Origin: Candidatus Gastranaerophilales bacterium
GTDB taxonomy: Bacteria > Cyanobacteriota > Vampirovibrionia > Gastranaerophilales > Gastranaerophilaceae
Assembly (NCBI GenBank): GCA_944322785.1
Contig: CALUPW010000007.1
Coordinates: forward strand, 39,756-103,755
Reading direction: 5' to 3'
DNA: 64,000 bases
Shown here in pieces: positions 7,404 to 16,626 of this stretch. Under the pieces are notes generated by a model, which did not search any database, had not been told where the DNA came from, and was given only the letters and a program-made list of their open reading frames with translations. The translations under genes were made by a program, and so were the position numbers. The stretch's first letter is position 1, and each line of letters starts with the position of its first letter.

Positions 7404-8091
7404 CTTTTTCTAAATCCTTTTCGTTCCCTGTAAGTTTTTTATACAAATCATGTATAAAAGTTTTAAGTTCAAATGCCTTTTTCGTTTCATCAATTTGCCT
7501 GTCTTCATTTTCGGTGTCGAGCGGCTTGAATATTCCAAATAAAGATTTTACTTTTTTCTTAAATTCATTGAATGTTTCGGAGAGCTTTTTGTTTATTGAA
7601 GCCTTTAATTCACCCATTATTGCCGTCAGTTTGTCCGAAATATCCGCAAATTTCTGTTGAATTGTCTGAAAGACGTTTGAAATAACTGACGGAAGGGATT
7701 TAATCATGTTTATTGTTCCGCCGATTACTGTATTCAAAATAAAGTTTACGGGTTTTGCAATGACTGCGGGCGTATTATTTGTAAAAAATTGTGCAAGCTC
7801 TGCTGTTCTTGCTCTTGCATTATTCATAATGTTTTGAAAATTCTGCATTTGAAGTGCGAAATTCTGTAAATCCTGCTGACGCTGTGCTTTTGCGTTTGCC
7901 TGAGCCTTTAAAAAAGCTCCGATTGCGGCGCATTCGTTCCAGCTCATTTCACCCGGTTTTGCGGAAAAGTCAGCTTTTCTCATTCCGCCTCCGCCGCCCA
8001 TTCCGCTGCATATCGGGCAGGCTCCCTGCGGAAGTCCGTGCGGGCATGTTCCTATTTTTGCACTGTTTGTATGTACAGTTGCTAATTGCAT
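7387..8091 (-). CDS. Unknown 234-aa protein with N-terminal Cys motif
   Basis: The first 40 residues carry a short motif CPHGLPQGACPICSG followed by a glycine run, with three cysteines and a histidine that could bind zinc. The rest is mainly helical: a Gln/Ala-rich segment at about residues 68-100, a mildly hydrophobic piece (PVNFILNTVIGGTINMI, about 117-135), and a basic amphipathic C-terminal half. There is no Sec signal. It is the first gene of the 8091-4232 operon and follows a structured leader of about 170 nt. The ribosome site AGAGGA lies 8 nt before the ATG. The family is not recognised. Confidence 0.7.
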   Translation of the reverse strand: MQLATVHTNSAKIGTCPHGLPQGACPICSGMGGGGGMRKADFSAKPGEMSWNECAAIGAFLKAQANAKAQRQQDLQNFALQMQNFQNIMNNARARTAELAQFFTNNTPAVIAKPVNFILNTVIGGTINMIKSLPSVISNVFQTIQQKFADISDKLTAIMGELKASINKKLSETFNEFKKKVKSLFGIFKPLDTENEDRQIDETKKAFELKTFIHDLYKKLTGNEKDLEKDESKQ

Positions 8092-8259
8092 TAAAAAATC
8101 CTCTTCTATTTGCCGGAATTCTTAATTCCAAGTACGAGAGAGGACACTTAGAAAAATTTTTAATTTCTTCAAAAAGCACGTGAAGAAATCCGTTTTTCCG
8201 AGTGTTCCGGCTTTTACGGCTGCGGCTACAGCTGGAGATGTTCACTCCATTTCCTCTTG
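8092..8259 (-). promoter_or_regulatory. Structured 5' leader of the 8091-4232 operon
   Basis: From the predicted start near 8259 to the ATG at 8091 the RNA contains several stems: GGAG/CTCC, GCCG and CGG elements around 8195-8230, a strong TTTCTTCA...TGAAGAAA hairpin, and GGAATT-loop-AATTCC at 8115-8129. It matches no riboswitch class I can recall. The gene-free stretch 8092-8452 also holds the promoter at 8266 and, to its right, only AT-rich DNA upstream of the kinase gene. Confidence 0.4.
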
Positions 8260-8265
8260 TTTTAA

Positions 8266-8295
8266 AGAATAAAATAAACAAAACTTTATTGTCAA
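8266..8295 (-). promoter_or_regulatory. Sigma70-type promoter of the 8091-4232 operon
   Basis: On the minus strand TTGACA (8295-8290) is followed after 18 nt by TATTCT (8271-8266). Transcription would begin near 8259 and give a leader of roughly 170 nt. Confidence 0.5.
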
Positions 8296-8452
8296 ATAAA
8301 TAAGGGGTTTTATTAAATAAAATTAAAATATTTCTTTATAATATATAATATATAGATATTTAGAATTTATGTAAATTAATTTTTTATCAGACTAGCAAAA
8401 AAAAGTTTTCTTATGTATTATATAATGCATATTATTTTCATTGGAATTTTAT

Positions 8453-9310
8453 ATGCAGTTACTCATTGATAAAGAATTAAATTCAAACGATAAGATTTTA
8501 AAACCTGATTTCAATTCAAGAACAGGACGGGAACTTTTAGCGTTTTACCTTCAAACTAAATTTAAACAGATAGTTTCATACGACAAACGATGTGATGCAC
8601 CGATTTTTAAGGAAATTAATCCGTCATTTATTCAAAAATTCACAAGGAGATTGATTACCAATCCGCACAAGCGAATTTTAATCGGAATTACCGGTGAATC
8701 TGCATCAGGCAAATCAACAATCTGCAGAGAATTGAAAAATTTAATCGAACAGCTTTCAATGCCGGTTTCAGTCTTAAGCACAGATAATTATTTTAACGAT
8801 ATATCTGAACTTATAAAAAAATACGGTGACTTTGATAATTTGCGTGATAACGGATACGATATTGATTCTCCGGCAAATTTTCAGCTTTCTCTTTTAAAAC
8901 AAGATTTGATAAATCTTTCGGAAGGCAATAATATTAAAGCTCCCAGATATATTCCTAACGGCACCGGTGTTTCAGTTCCGCAATCTCTTGATATTCAATC
9001 CGACAAATTGATAGTCGTTGAAGGAATTGCAACAATGTATGAAGATGTAAAAGATATTTTCGATGTGAAAATTTATATTGAAACAGACCTTGATACCCGC
9101 CGCAGACGTTTTATGAAAAGAGCTATAGAGGAACGAAATCAGAATGAAATCAATGCTCAAAAACAATGGGATTATATAGTTGATGCAGGTGTTAAATATG
9201 TTCAGCCCGGCCGGAGTTCTGCCGATTTTGTACTGGACGGAAATGTTAACTTAAAATATTTTGATAAAATTCTTGAATATATCCATACAATTACCAATAA
9301 TTTTCAATAA
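8453..9310 (+). CDS. Uridine kinase/phosphoribulokinase-like P-loop kinase
   Basis: A 285-residue protein with a Walker A motif GESASGKST at residues 81-89 and the kinase core VLSTDNYFND (the DxYY-like substrate box). The switch segment VVEGIATMYEDV and lid arginines TRRRRFMKRAIEERN are also present, as in uridine kinases. It probably phosphorylates a nucleoside or related small molecule in the cytosol. The N-terminal 75 residues are extra compared with classical uridine kinase (about 210 residues). A TTG at 8441 is in frame, but the ATG at 8453 with GGA upstream looks better. It is monocistronic: the pilus genes downstream have their own promoter. Confidence 0.75.
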   Translation: MQLLIDKELNSNDKILKPDFNSRTGRELLAFYLQTKFKQIVSYDKRCDAPIFKEINPSFIQKFTRRLITNPHKRILIGITGESASGKSTICRELKNLIEQLSMPVSVLSTDNYFNDISELIKKYGDFDNLRDNGYDIDSPANFQLSLLKQDLINLSEGNNIKAPRYIPNGTGVSVPQSLDIQSDKLIVVEGIATMYEDVKDIFDVKIYIETDLDTRRRRFMKRAIEERNQNEINAQKQWDYIVDAGVKYVQPGRSSADFVLDGNVNLKYFDKILEYIHTITNNFQ

Positions 9311-9343
9311 AGTTTTAAGATTGCTTAACACTTTTAACTTATT

Positions 9344-9372
9344 TTGCACTTAAATTAAAAATATGGTAAAAT
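9344..9372 (+). promoter_or_regulatory. Promoter of the type IV pilus operon
   Basis: TTGCAC (9344-9349), a 17-nt spacer and TAAAAT (9367-9372). It lies 135 nt before the PilP-like gene and there is no terminator after it until past pilC. Confidence 0.5.
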
Positions 9373-9506
9373 TTTTTTAATCTGTTATTAGTACGTTTAA
9401 ATCAGAAGAGATTTTTTAATTAAATACACTAAATAATTGATACGATAATTAATTAATTTTACTATAATTTATTTGTACTAATCCAGGATAAGTAAATAGG
9501 TGGCAA

Positions 9507-10358
9507 GTGATTGAAAAGTTTATGAATAATGTGGATGAAAAAAAAGATGTAATTGAAATGTCCGGACGAAAAAAAGCCGGAATGGTTTTTATGTCTCTGT
9601 TTCTGGTAGGAATAATATTTGCAGCGGCAGGATGTACGGGCGGAAATTCCGCACCGCCGACCCCTCCGCCAGCAGCACCTGCGCCTGCTCCGGCACCGGC
9701 TCCGGAAGCTGATACGGGAGCAGCACCGGCACCTGCAGCTGACAGTGATATTGCAAATGTTGCACCGGATGTAGTCAATACGGATGATGTAATGGTTGAA
9801 CCGGGGGCTGCGGATAATCAGGGGCAGGACAAGAAAAAGAAAGCTAAAAAAGATAAAAAATCTGAAGACGATAAAGAGAGTGACGATATTGATATTATCG
9901 CAAATAACGGCGATAAAATGGTAACAATTGTTGTGGAACAGTCAGGACGTCCGGATCCTTTTGTGCCTGCAAATGAAAAAGTTGAAGAAAAAGATGATCA
10001 GGCTCAGAAACTTCTGGAGCTTCAAAAGGCAAAATTACAATATGATCTGGTTGAGCCGCCTAATGCAGCAAGCGCAGACGGAGATGCCTCAAGAGTTTTA
10101 ACAACAACTGTTTCCGGAATTATGTATGATAAAACAAGTCCTTCTGCAATTTTGAATATAGAGGGTTCTGATTTTCTCGTAAGATCCGGAGATGTTATTA
10201 ACGGATATAAAGTTTTGGCAATAAGTCCTACCGTTGTCACGGTACAGCTCGGGGCAAACGTATATCAAGCCGGAGTCGGACAGTTGCTGGCAACTGACGG
10301 TATAAATTACAACACAGTTTCGAATTTGAGTAAAAAATTCGGCGGTGCAAAAAAATAA
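9507..10358 (+). CDS. PilP-like pilus assembly lipoprotein
   Basis: A 283-residue protein. A basic N-terminus and hydrophobic helix (residues 27-43) end in a lipobox-like AAAGC, so it may be lipid-anchored. A long Ala/Pro then acidic/Lys-rich linker (about 48-130) leads to the motif GRPDPFVP, which is typical of PilP/GspC-type proteins. A C-terminal beta domain follows (TTTVSGIMYDKTSPSAIL ... YKVLAISPTVVTVQ). In type IV pilus machines PilP links the inner-membrane complex to the secretin, and here the secretin gene follows 21 nt later. The GTG at 9507 has GGTGG just upstream; ATG 9522 is an alternative. pilM, pilN and pilO are not in the window. Confidence 0.7.
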   Translation: MIEKFMNNVDEKKDVIEMSGRKKAGMVFMSLFLVGIIFAAAGCTGGNSAPPTPPPAAPAPAPAPAPEADTGAAPAPAADSDIANVAPDVVNTDDVMVEPGAADNQGQDKKKKAKKDKKSEDDKESDDIDIIANNGDKMVTIVVEQSGRPDPFVPANEKVEEKDDQAQKLLELQKAKLQYDLVEPPNAASADGDASRVLTTTVSGIMYDKTSPSAILNIEGSDFLVRSGDVINGYKVLAISPTVVTVQLGANVYQAGVGQLLATDGINYNTVSNLSKKFGGAKK

Positions 10359-10379
10359 GTTAGATAAGCAGGAGCAGAT

Positions 10380-12272
10380 ATGAAAAATACAGTAACAAAG
10401 AAATTTTTAGCGGGTGCAATGTTGTTGGCGTTTGCTTTGCCAAATTCCTCAGCACTGGTTCTGGCGTCTGAGGTGACGGATTACATAAACGCAACTAATG
10501 TAAACGGCATGCTGCTTGCTGATGATTTGGGCGGATTAAGAGGTTTCAGTTCATCAGATGCGGCGGATGTTTTCAGCGGTATTTCGGCGCAAAATCAAAA
10601 AGATTTGGAAGAACAGTACAAACCTACCGAAAGAATTAAGCTGAAAGGCGAAAAATCTTTAACCGATAAAGTAATCCCTGTTACATTAAGTCTTCGTGAT
10701 TCCGATATAACACAGGTGCTCCGTATGTTTGCGGATAAAGCCGGCTTAAACATAATTTTTGATGCTAATGTTTCCGGAACTATTACCATGGATCTGGTAG
10801 ATGTTCCTATTAACGATGCATTTGAGTTAATAATGGAAATGAATCAGCTGTATTATCTGATTGACAATAATACTTTGATAGTATATTCAGACCCTGCAAA
10901 TTCAACATTAAATATGAAGGAATTGATACCGATTCCGGTCAAATATGTTGATGCAATGCCAATGGCAAAATTTTTGAACGAAAATATTTTCGGGCTAAGA
11001 AAACCGGGAATTTCAAATACGCTGGTTGCAACAACCAACCCCCGTAAAAACGAAGTTTTGATTTTCGGAACCGAAAACGATGCGGCAATTGCACGTAAAA
11101 TTATAGAACAATTTGACGTAAAACCTGTATTCAAAACTTACAAAGTAAACCACGTAACCTCAGATGTCATGGCGGAAATGATTTGTACCCAGTTGTTACC
11201 GACAATTATTGACATTGATGCAGCTAAAAGAAGTGATATCGGACAAATTACCGGTGCAGCTGCAAGTTCAAAAGGAATTTCAATCGGCGGAAGCGAAATT
11301 GCATGCGGGTATTCATCTGATATGAAAACAACTTCAAGTTCAGCATCAGGTGTTGTATCGTTTTCATCCCTGCCGCTGCTTGCTCTTGAAATATCATATT
11401 CCCCCGGTTTAGGTACAATCAGCGTTATGGGGGCAAATCCGAATCAGTTAAACATGATTGAAGACTTCATAAAAGCAAATGACAAAAAAGAGCCGCAGGC
11501 ATATCTTGAAGTTTCAATTATAGAGCTGAACGAATCAGGATCAAGAACCTTAAATAACACATGGCAATTTATGAGTGATAGTCTTAAGGTATCTTTCTCC
11601 TCAGGTAATACCAAAGTTGATGAACCTATTTACTTTATTGATAACAAGCCGGGCGGTTCAAATACCAAAACTCCGTGGCTGTTATCATGGACTATTAACT
11701 ACCTGCTTGAAAACAACAAGGGCCGTGTTGTTGCCAATCCACGTATCTTGATTACAAATAGTGAAGAAGCTGTTATCGACCTGACTTCAGATTACGTAAA
11801 AACAGTAACATCACAAATCGTTCAAGGTGTTAACAACGCAACTTCTCAAAGAGATTACGAAATCGGTGATGATAACGGTATCAAAGTTACAATAACACCT
11901 TTTATCAGTCCTGACGGATATGTAACAATGGATATTGTTCCTGAATATGCTACAATTTCAGAACAAATATATGCGCCCAGTGACGAAGCAGGCGGAGAAA
12001 TGGATTTGGTTGCAACATTGCTGCAAAGACGAGATTTGGATCTTAAAAAGGTTCGTATAAAAGACGGTGAAACTTTGATTATCGGCGGTATGCTGCGTGA
12101 TACCGAAACAAAACAGGTTCAAAAGATACCGATTTTAGGTGATCTTCCGTATATCGGAGCTATTTTCAGAAGTTCAAATACCGAAAAATCCAAAGAAGAA
12201 ATGATTATTATGATTACACCGAGAATCATAACCGATAACGAAGACGCTGTCGGTGAACAAGAAACTTTGTAG
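10380..12272 (+). CDS. pilQ: Type IV pilus secretin PilQ-like
   Basis: A 630-residue outer-membrane secretin through which pili are extruded. It has a Sec signal (residues 1-30). An STN-type domain follows at about 100-170 (VTLSLRDSDITQVLRMFADKAG) and two N-type domains at about 180-240 and 255-310. The secretin core runs from about 375 to 620, with YLEVSIIELNE, VVANPRILITNSEEA, VTITPFISPDGYVTMDI and the signature VRIKDGETLIIGGMLRD...PILGDLPYIGAIFR. N-terminal AMIN domains of proteobacterial PilQ are absent, so it is a short form. It is cotranscribed with the PilP-like gene, pilB and pilC. Confidence 0.92.
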   Translation: MKNTVTKKFLAGAMLLAFALPNSSALVLASEVTDYINATNVNGMLLADDLGGLRGFSSSDAADVFSGISAQNQKDLEEQYKPTERIKLKGEKSLTDKVIPVTLSLRDSDITQVLRMFADKAGLNIIFDANVSGTITMDLVDVPINDAFELIMEMNQLYYLIDNNTLIVYSDPANSTLNMKELIPIPVKYVDAMPMAKFLNENIFGLRKPGISNTLVATTNPRKNEVLIFGTENDAAIARKIIEQFDVKPVFKTYKVNHVTSDVMAEMICTQLLPTIIDIDAAKRSDIGQITGAAASSKGISIGGSEIACGYSSDMKTTSSSASGVVSFSSLPLLALEISYSPGLGTISVMGANPNQLNMIEDFIKANDKKEPQAYLEVSIIELNESGSRTLNNTWQFMSDSLKVSFSSGNTKVDEPIYFIDNKPGGSNTKTPWLLSWTINYLLENNKGRVVANPRILITNSEEAVIDLTSDYVKTVTSQIVQGVNNATSQRDYEIGDDNGIKVTITPFISPDGYVTMDIVPEYATISEQIYAPSDEAGGEMDLVATLLQRRDLDLKKVRIKDGETLIIGGMLRDTETKQVQKIPILGDLPYIGAIFRSSNTEKSKEEMIIMITPRIITDNEDAVGEQETL

Positions 12273-12288
12273 ATAGAATATAATCAAC

Positions 12289-14301
12289 ATGAATGAAGTT
12301 TTAAACAGATTAAAAAACAGTGTTAATAAACAGATACTTAACAAGGTCAACAGTTCACTGTTGGAACAATACAACTTTGTACCTTTAAGTGTAAAGGACA
12401 AGTTTCTGTTTGTTGCAATCAATTCCAAATCTGATAAAGGTGTAATAACCCTGCAATTAAAAGAGCTTTTTCCGTTTCAATTAAAATTTATCCAGATAGC
12501 GGATGCTGATTTGGGACAGCTCTTAAACAGCTTAAAACCTCTAATGGCATCTGATTCTTCCTCAATTGATACACCGGAAGGTCAGGCAAAGTTAGGGGAA
12601 ATGCTGATTAAAAAGGGTTATATATCAGACTTGCAGCTATTACAGGCATTAGCCGAAAGTAAGCGACTTAAAATGCCTATCGGTTCAACACTGTTTAAGT
12701 TAGGCTTCATAACCCTTCCGCAATTAAAAGAAATCCTTCATGATCAAACGGGTTTTGATTTAGTAAGCAATGAACAGCTAGCCAAACAGGACAAATTTAT
12801 TAATATGCTGCCTGAAGACTTTATTAAAACAAATAAAGTCGTTCCTATATCATCAGACGGCAAAACATTGCTTTTAGGTGTCGTAACACCTTTAAAACCG
12901 GATGTTTTAAAAGAAATCATTTACTTGACCGGACAAAACCCGAAACAACTGCTGATGACTCATTATGAGTATCAAAACTCTTTAGATACATTCTTCTCCG
13001 AACAGAAAAAAGAAACGGAAAGAATTATCAAAAAAATTGAGGAAGAGTCAGCTGAAATTGAAAAAGAAGAAACTTTGTGGGAGCAGGTTGATAACGAGCT
13101 TCAAGATTCAACCGGTTCAATTGCAAAATTTGTAAACCAGATTATTACAACCGCAATCGACAACAACGTTTCCGATATTCACATAGAGCCGAGGCTGAGC
13201 GGATATATAGTCCGTTACAGAAAATTCGGTATGCTGCAAAAAGTTCTTGACATTCCGCCGAAAGCGGAAAGTTCTGTTATTGCACGTTTTAAAGTATTGT
13301 CACGTATGAATATTGCAGAACACAGAAGACCGCAGGACGGTACGTTTTCAATTAAATACCGTGAAGGTTCATACGACTTCCGTATCAATACACTGCCGGT
13401 TTCAGGAAAAGAGAAGGTCTGTATCCGTGTACTTGCACCTGCAGTCAGCTTAAATGCCGCAGATAAAAATATTAAACTTGTCGGCGGTTCGGATGAAGAT
13501 GTTGCAAAAATTAAAAACATGGTAAGCTGTCCGAACGGAATTATTCTGACATCAGGTCCTACCGGTTCCGGTAAAACGACGACACTTTATTCTGTTTTAA
13601 AAAGTTTGAATAACGAAGACGTAAATATTACAACAATTGAAGACCCGATAGAAATTAAACTTGAAGGTATCAATCAGTCGCAAATTAACGCAAAAGCCGG
13701 TATTACATTCGCTTCCTGTATGCGTGCAATCTTACGTCAAGACCCTGACATCATTCTGGTCGGTGAAATTCGTGACTATGAAACTCTGGAAATTGCGATT
13801 TCCGCCGCATTGACAGGTCACCTTGTATTGAGTACGGTTCACACCAACTCTGCAGCCGCAACGGTTACCCGTTTGATTGAAATGGGTGCAAAAGATTACC
13901 TTGTATCATCAACACTGTCAGGCGTTATTGCTCAACGTCTGGTAAGAAAACTCTGTGACGAATGTAAAGAAGAATATTACCCGACTTATGAAGAAGCAAG
14001 CCAGATTCTTGTTGATGAAGAAGAAATTCAAAAATTGATGAAAACCCCGATTTACCGGGCAAAAGGATGTAATAAATGTGAATTTACAGGATATAAAGGA
14101 CGTTTGGGCGTTTATGAAATTATGCAGATAAACAAAGAAATCAAACGTCTTATCGCAATGGGCGCACACGATTTGGAAATCGAAGATGCCGCCGTTAAAA
14201 ATGGTATGAAAACTTTGCACCAGTCCTGTATGGCGCACATCCTTGCCGGTTATACGACAATCGACGAATTCGTCCGAGTTCTGGGTGTTGTAAATGAATA
14301 G
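12289..14301 (+). CDS. pilB: Pilus extension ATPase PilB (GspE family)
   Basis: A 670-residue cytoplasmic hexameric ATPase driving pilin polymerisation. The N-terminal MshEN-type region (about 60-250), a fold that in some relatives binds cyclic di-GMP, is followed by the ATPase core. Walker A GPTGSGKTT lies at 423-431, the Asp box at IEDPIEI, Walker B at DIILVGEIRDYETL, and the His box at GHLVLSTVHTNSA. The zinc site CDEC...CNKC, typical of PilB/GspE but not PilT, is present near 555-600. No pilT is found here, so retraction, if any, is encoded elsewhere. It starts 17 nt after pilQ. Confidence 0.94.
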   Translation: MNEVLNRLKNSVNKQILNKVNSSLLEQYNFVPLSVKDKFLFVAINSKSDKGVITLQLKELFPFQLKFIQIADADLGQLLNSLKPLMASDSSSIDTPEGQAKLGEMLIKKGYISDLQLLQALAESKRLKMPIGSTLFKLGFITLPQLKEILHDQTGFDLVSNEQLAKQDKFINMLPEDFIKTNKVVPISSDGKTLLLGVVTPLKPDVLKEIIYLTGQNPKQLLMTHYEYQNSLDTFFSEQKKETERIIKKIEEESAEIEKEETLWEQVDNELQDSTGSIAKFVNQIITTAIDNNVSDIHIEPRLSGYIVRYRKFGMLQKVLDIPPKAESSVIARFKVLSRMNIAEHRRPQDGTFSIKYREGSYDFRINTLPVSGKEKVCIRVLAPAVSLNAADKNIKLVGGSDEDVAKIKNMVSCPNGIILTSGPTGSGKTTTLYSVLKSLNNEDVNITTIEDPIEIKLEGINQSQINAKAGITFASCMRAILRQDPDIILVGEIRDYETLEIAISAALTGHLVLSTVHTNSAAATVTRLIEMGAKDYLVSSTLSGVIAQRLVRKLCDECKEEYYPTYEEASQILVDEEEIQKLMKTPIYRAKGCNKCEFTGYKGRLGVYEIMQINKEIKRLIAMGAHDLEIEDAAVKNGMKTLHQSCMAHILAGYTTIDEFVRVLGVVNE

Positions 14302-14309
14302 GAGTTGCA

Positions 14310-15527
14310 ATGGGCATTTATAATTATGTAGCACTTAAAAATAATAAAGATATTGTAACCGGTAAAGTTGAAGCGGCAAGTCTGCGTGAAGCACGTGACA
14401 ATGTTCGTAAACTCGGATTTTTGCCTACCAAGGTAACGGAAGAAGCTTTAAAAAAGGAAGATGTAAAGAAAAATGACGGCCCCGGCACCATGAAAAGCCT
14501 CGGGCTTCAGGATAAAATCGAATTTACCTCAACTCTTCAAATTCTGGCACAGGCAGGTATTCCGATAATCGAATCCTTGATGTTTATTGAAAATGATGCC
14601 GCAAAACTTAAACAAAGACTTGTATCAAAAGAATTAAGGCGTCAGATTATGGGCGGCGGCACCTTTGCCGATACGGTTGCAAAATACCCTGAAATATTCG
14701 GTCAGGTTTATATCGGTCTTGTAAAAGCCGGTGAAGATTCCGGTGAATTGGAAAAAACTCTGGAACGTCTGCTGGAACTTTTGAACAAAGAAGCAAATAT
14801 CCGCGGTAAAGTTATCGGAACGCTGATGTATCCGATGTTCGTAATTCTTCTTGCCGTTGTTATTGTACTTGTCATGTTGATGTTCGTATTCCCGATATTT
14901 AAAGAAATGTTTGATAATATGGGGCAGGAACTTCCATGGATTACGGCAACATTGATGAGTATGGGTATATTTTTAAAAACATACTGGTATTTTGTTCCGC
15001 TGATTTTTATTGCGGTATTTGGAGGAATTTCTTTCCTTTTCCGCTGGGAGCCGAGCAGAAGAAAAATTGATGAAAACGTTTTGAAAATACCGCTTTTAAC
15101 AGATTTAATCCAGTATTCAAACTTTGCAAACTTTATTGCAGTTTTGCAGGTTGCCTATGATGCCGGTGTTCCGATTATTGAATGTTTGTATCTTTCTATT
15201 TTGACACTGACAAACTTCACACTGAAAGAGCAAATCGCAATCGCAACCAATAAAGTCCAACAGGGGCAGCACCTTTCAACAGCACTTCGTGCAACAGGTG
15301 TTATGCCGAAAATGATTTTGTTTATGATTTCAACAGGTGAACAATCAGGTCGTCTTGGCGATATGATGGGTCAGGCTACAAAATTTATCGACAAAAAGCT
15401 TGATACAATTATTGATACAATGACTAAAATGATTGAGCCTATTATGTTGATTGTAATCGGTACTATCGTTCTTATTCTGGCACTGGCGCTTTATCTGCCA
15501 TTGTTCGGATCATATGTAGGCTTGTAA
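14310..15527 (+). CDS. pilC: Pilus inner-membrane platform protein PilC (GspF family)
   Basis: A 405-residue protein with two repeated GspF domains (about 70-195 and 270-400). Each carries the family pattern of amphipathic helices followed by membrane helices (VIGTLMYPMFVILLAVVIVLVM; FVPLIFIAVFGGISFLF; MLIVIGTIVLILALALYLPL). The hallmark GEDSGELEKTLERL and GEQSGRLGDMM segments are present. PilC couples PilB to pilin assembly in the inner membrane. The N-terminus MGIYNYVALKNNKDIVTGKV is a typical start. An AGGAG site overlaps the pilB stop region, 8 nt between genes. Confidence 0.94.
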   Translation: MGIYNYVALKNNKDIVTGKVEAASLREARDNVRKLGFLPTKVTEEALKKEDVKKNDGPGTMKSLGLQDKIEFTSTLQILAQAGIPIIESLMFIENDAAKLKQRLVSKELRRQIMGGGTFADTVAKYPEIFGQVYIGLVKAGEDSGELEKTLERLLELLNKEANIRGKVIGTLMYPMFVILLAVVIVLVMLMFVFPIFKEMFDNMGQELPWITATLMSMGIFLKTYWYFVPLIFIAVFGGISFLFRWEPSRRKIDENVLKIPLLTDLIQYSNFANFIAVLQVAYDAGVPIIECLYLSILTLTNFTLKEQIAIATNKVQQGQHLSTALRATGVMPKMILFMISTGEQSGRLGDMMGQATKFIDKKLDTIIDTMTKMIEPIMLIVIGTIVLILALALYLPLFGSYVGL

Positions 15528-15533
15528 TAAAAA

Positions 15534-16346
15534 ATGAAAACTTATGTAATTACAGGTGCAACATCAGGTATCGGAAACTCTCTTGTCAGAGAGTTTTCCT
15601 TCTCAAACACTGTTTTTGCCGGCTATAGAAACGATAAAAAACTCGAAAGTTTAGTTGAAATTTCAAAGAATATAATTCCGTTTTATATAGATATGACGCA
15701 GCCGGAAACGATTTTATCAGCTGCGGATTTTATAAAAAGCAAAACCGGTAAAATTGATACTCTTATAAATGTTGCAGGAGGCGTTGTGGCAGGAGCCATC
15801 GAAAATATTGATATGAATGCCCTGCGCACTCAGTTTGAAGTTAATACATTTTCGCATCTGCAATTTGCGCAAAATCTGCTTTCAATTCTTGAAGGCGGAA
15901 AAATTATCAACATAAGTTCCATGTCAAGTTTTGGTATATTTCCTTTTATTTCGCCATATTGCGCTTCCAAAAGAGCACTTGACATTTTGTTTAATTCACT
16001 TGCAATAGAAACAAAACGTGATATCAAAGTTGTTTCCATAAAACCCGGGGTAATCGCAACGCCTTTGTGGGAAAAATCCGTAAATGAAAACTCAGAACGT
16101 CTGCAAAAAGACTCTGCATTTCAAAAAGAGATGAAGTTTATGGAGCAGAACGCTTTAAAAAACCGTACAAAAGGGCTGGATGTTCAAAAAGTTGTGGAAG
16201 TTGTTTTAAAAGCGGACAGATTAAAAAATCCGAAATCTTCATATACCGTCGGTTTTGATGCAAAATTTGCGCAAATACTCTCAAAGCTTCCGCAGGATTT
16301 GTTGAATAAATTGGTAAAAGTCGGATTAAAAGCAAGATTAAATTAA
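15534..16346 (+). CDS. Short-chain dehydrogenase/reductase
   Basis: A 270-residue classical SDR with the NAD(P)-binding motif TGATSGIG at residues 7-14, the NNAG-like NVAGG at 79-83, an active-site Ser region INISSMSS, and the catalytic Tyr142 and Lys146 in YCASK. Arg32-Asn33 after the second strand would suit NADP(H). The substrate cannot be inferred; close SDRs act on steroids, sugars or acyl chains. It starts 6 nt after pilC on the same strand and is probably in the pilus transcript, though no link to pilus function is evident. A separate promoter follows for the pilin gene downstream. Confidence 0.85.
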   Translation: MKTYVITGATSGIGNSLVREFSFSNTVFAGYRNDKKLESLVEISKNIIPFYIDMTQPETILSAADFIKSKTGKIDTLINVAGGVVAGAIENIDMNALRTQFEVNTFSHLQFAQNLLSILEGGKIINISSMSSFGIFPFISPYCASKRALDILFNSLAIETKRDIKVVSIKPGVIATPLWEKSVNENSERLQKDSAFQKEMKFMEQNALKNRTKGLDVQKVVEVVLKADRLKNPKSSYTVGFDAKFAQILSKLPQDLLNKLVKVGLKARLN

Positions 16347-16347
16347 T

Positions 16348-16376
16348 TTGCAAAATCAGATGCCTTATGTTAAAAT
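16348..16376 (+). promoter_or_regulatory. Promoter of the first poly-G pilin gene
   Basis: TTGCAA (16348-16353), a 17-nt spacer and TAAAAT (16371-16376), with TG two bases before the -10. It directs transcription through the AGGAG site at 16394 and the ATG at 16405. Confidence 0.5.
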
Positions 16377-16388
16377 TTTAATAATAAA

Positions 16389-16626
16389 GCGAAAGGAGCA
16401 AAAAATGGTGAAAAAGCAGACTATGATTGAAATTCAGGGGGGGGGGGGCAACCCGTAAAACAGCTCCTGACAGCGATTTAACAATTAGTCATTTTGAGGA
16501 CAAGGACAATTCAAGTCCAAAGCCTCTTAAAAAGACATCTCTTGAATCATTTTACGAAAACCGTTACGTCATTCTGAGCTTGACTCAGAATCTATCAATT
16601 TTGATAAAAAATATTTGGCACTTTTG
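16389..16626 (+). repeat. 238-bp repeat with poly-G tract, copy 1
   Basis: Identical base for base to 39239-39476. It starts with a ribosome site and ATG (16405), contains twelve G at 16437-16448, then a palindromic unit ATTCTGAG-5 nt-CTCAGAAT (16571-16591). It ends in a second hairpin with the arm GGCACTTTTG (16617-16626) pairing with 16631-16640. A shorter, diverged copy is at 48603-48676. Confidence 0.9.

Noticed and set aside
7970..8281. Minus-strand 103-codon ORF over the leader of the 8091 gene
   Set aside because: It overlaps the start of the real gene in another frame, has a basic low-information composition and no ribosome site; the region reads better as untranslated leader.
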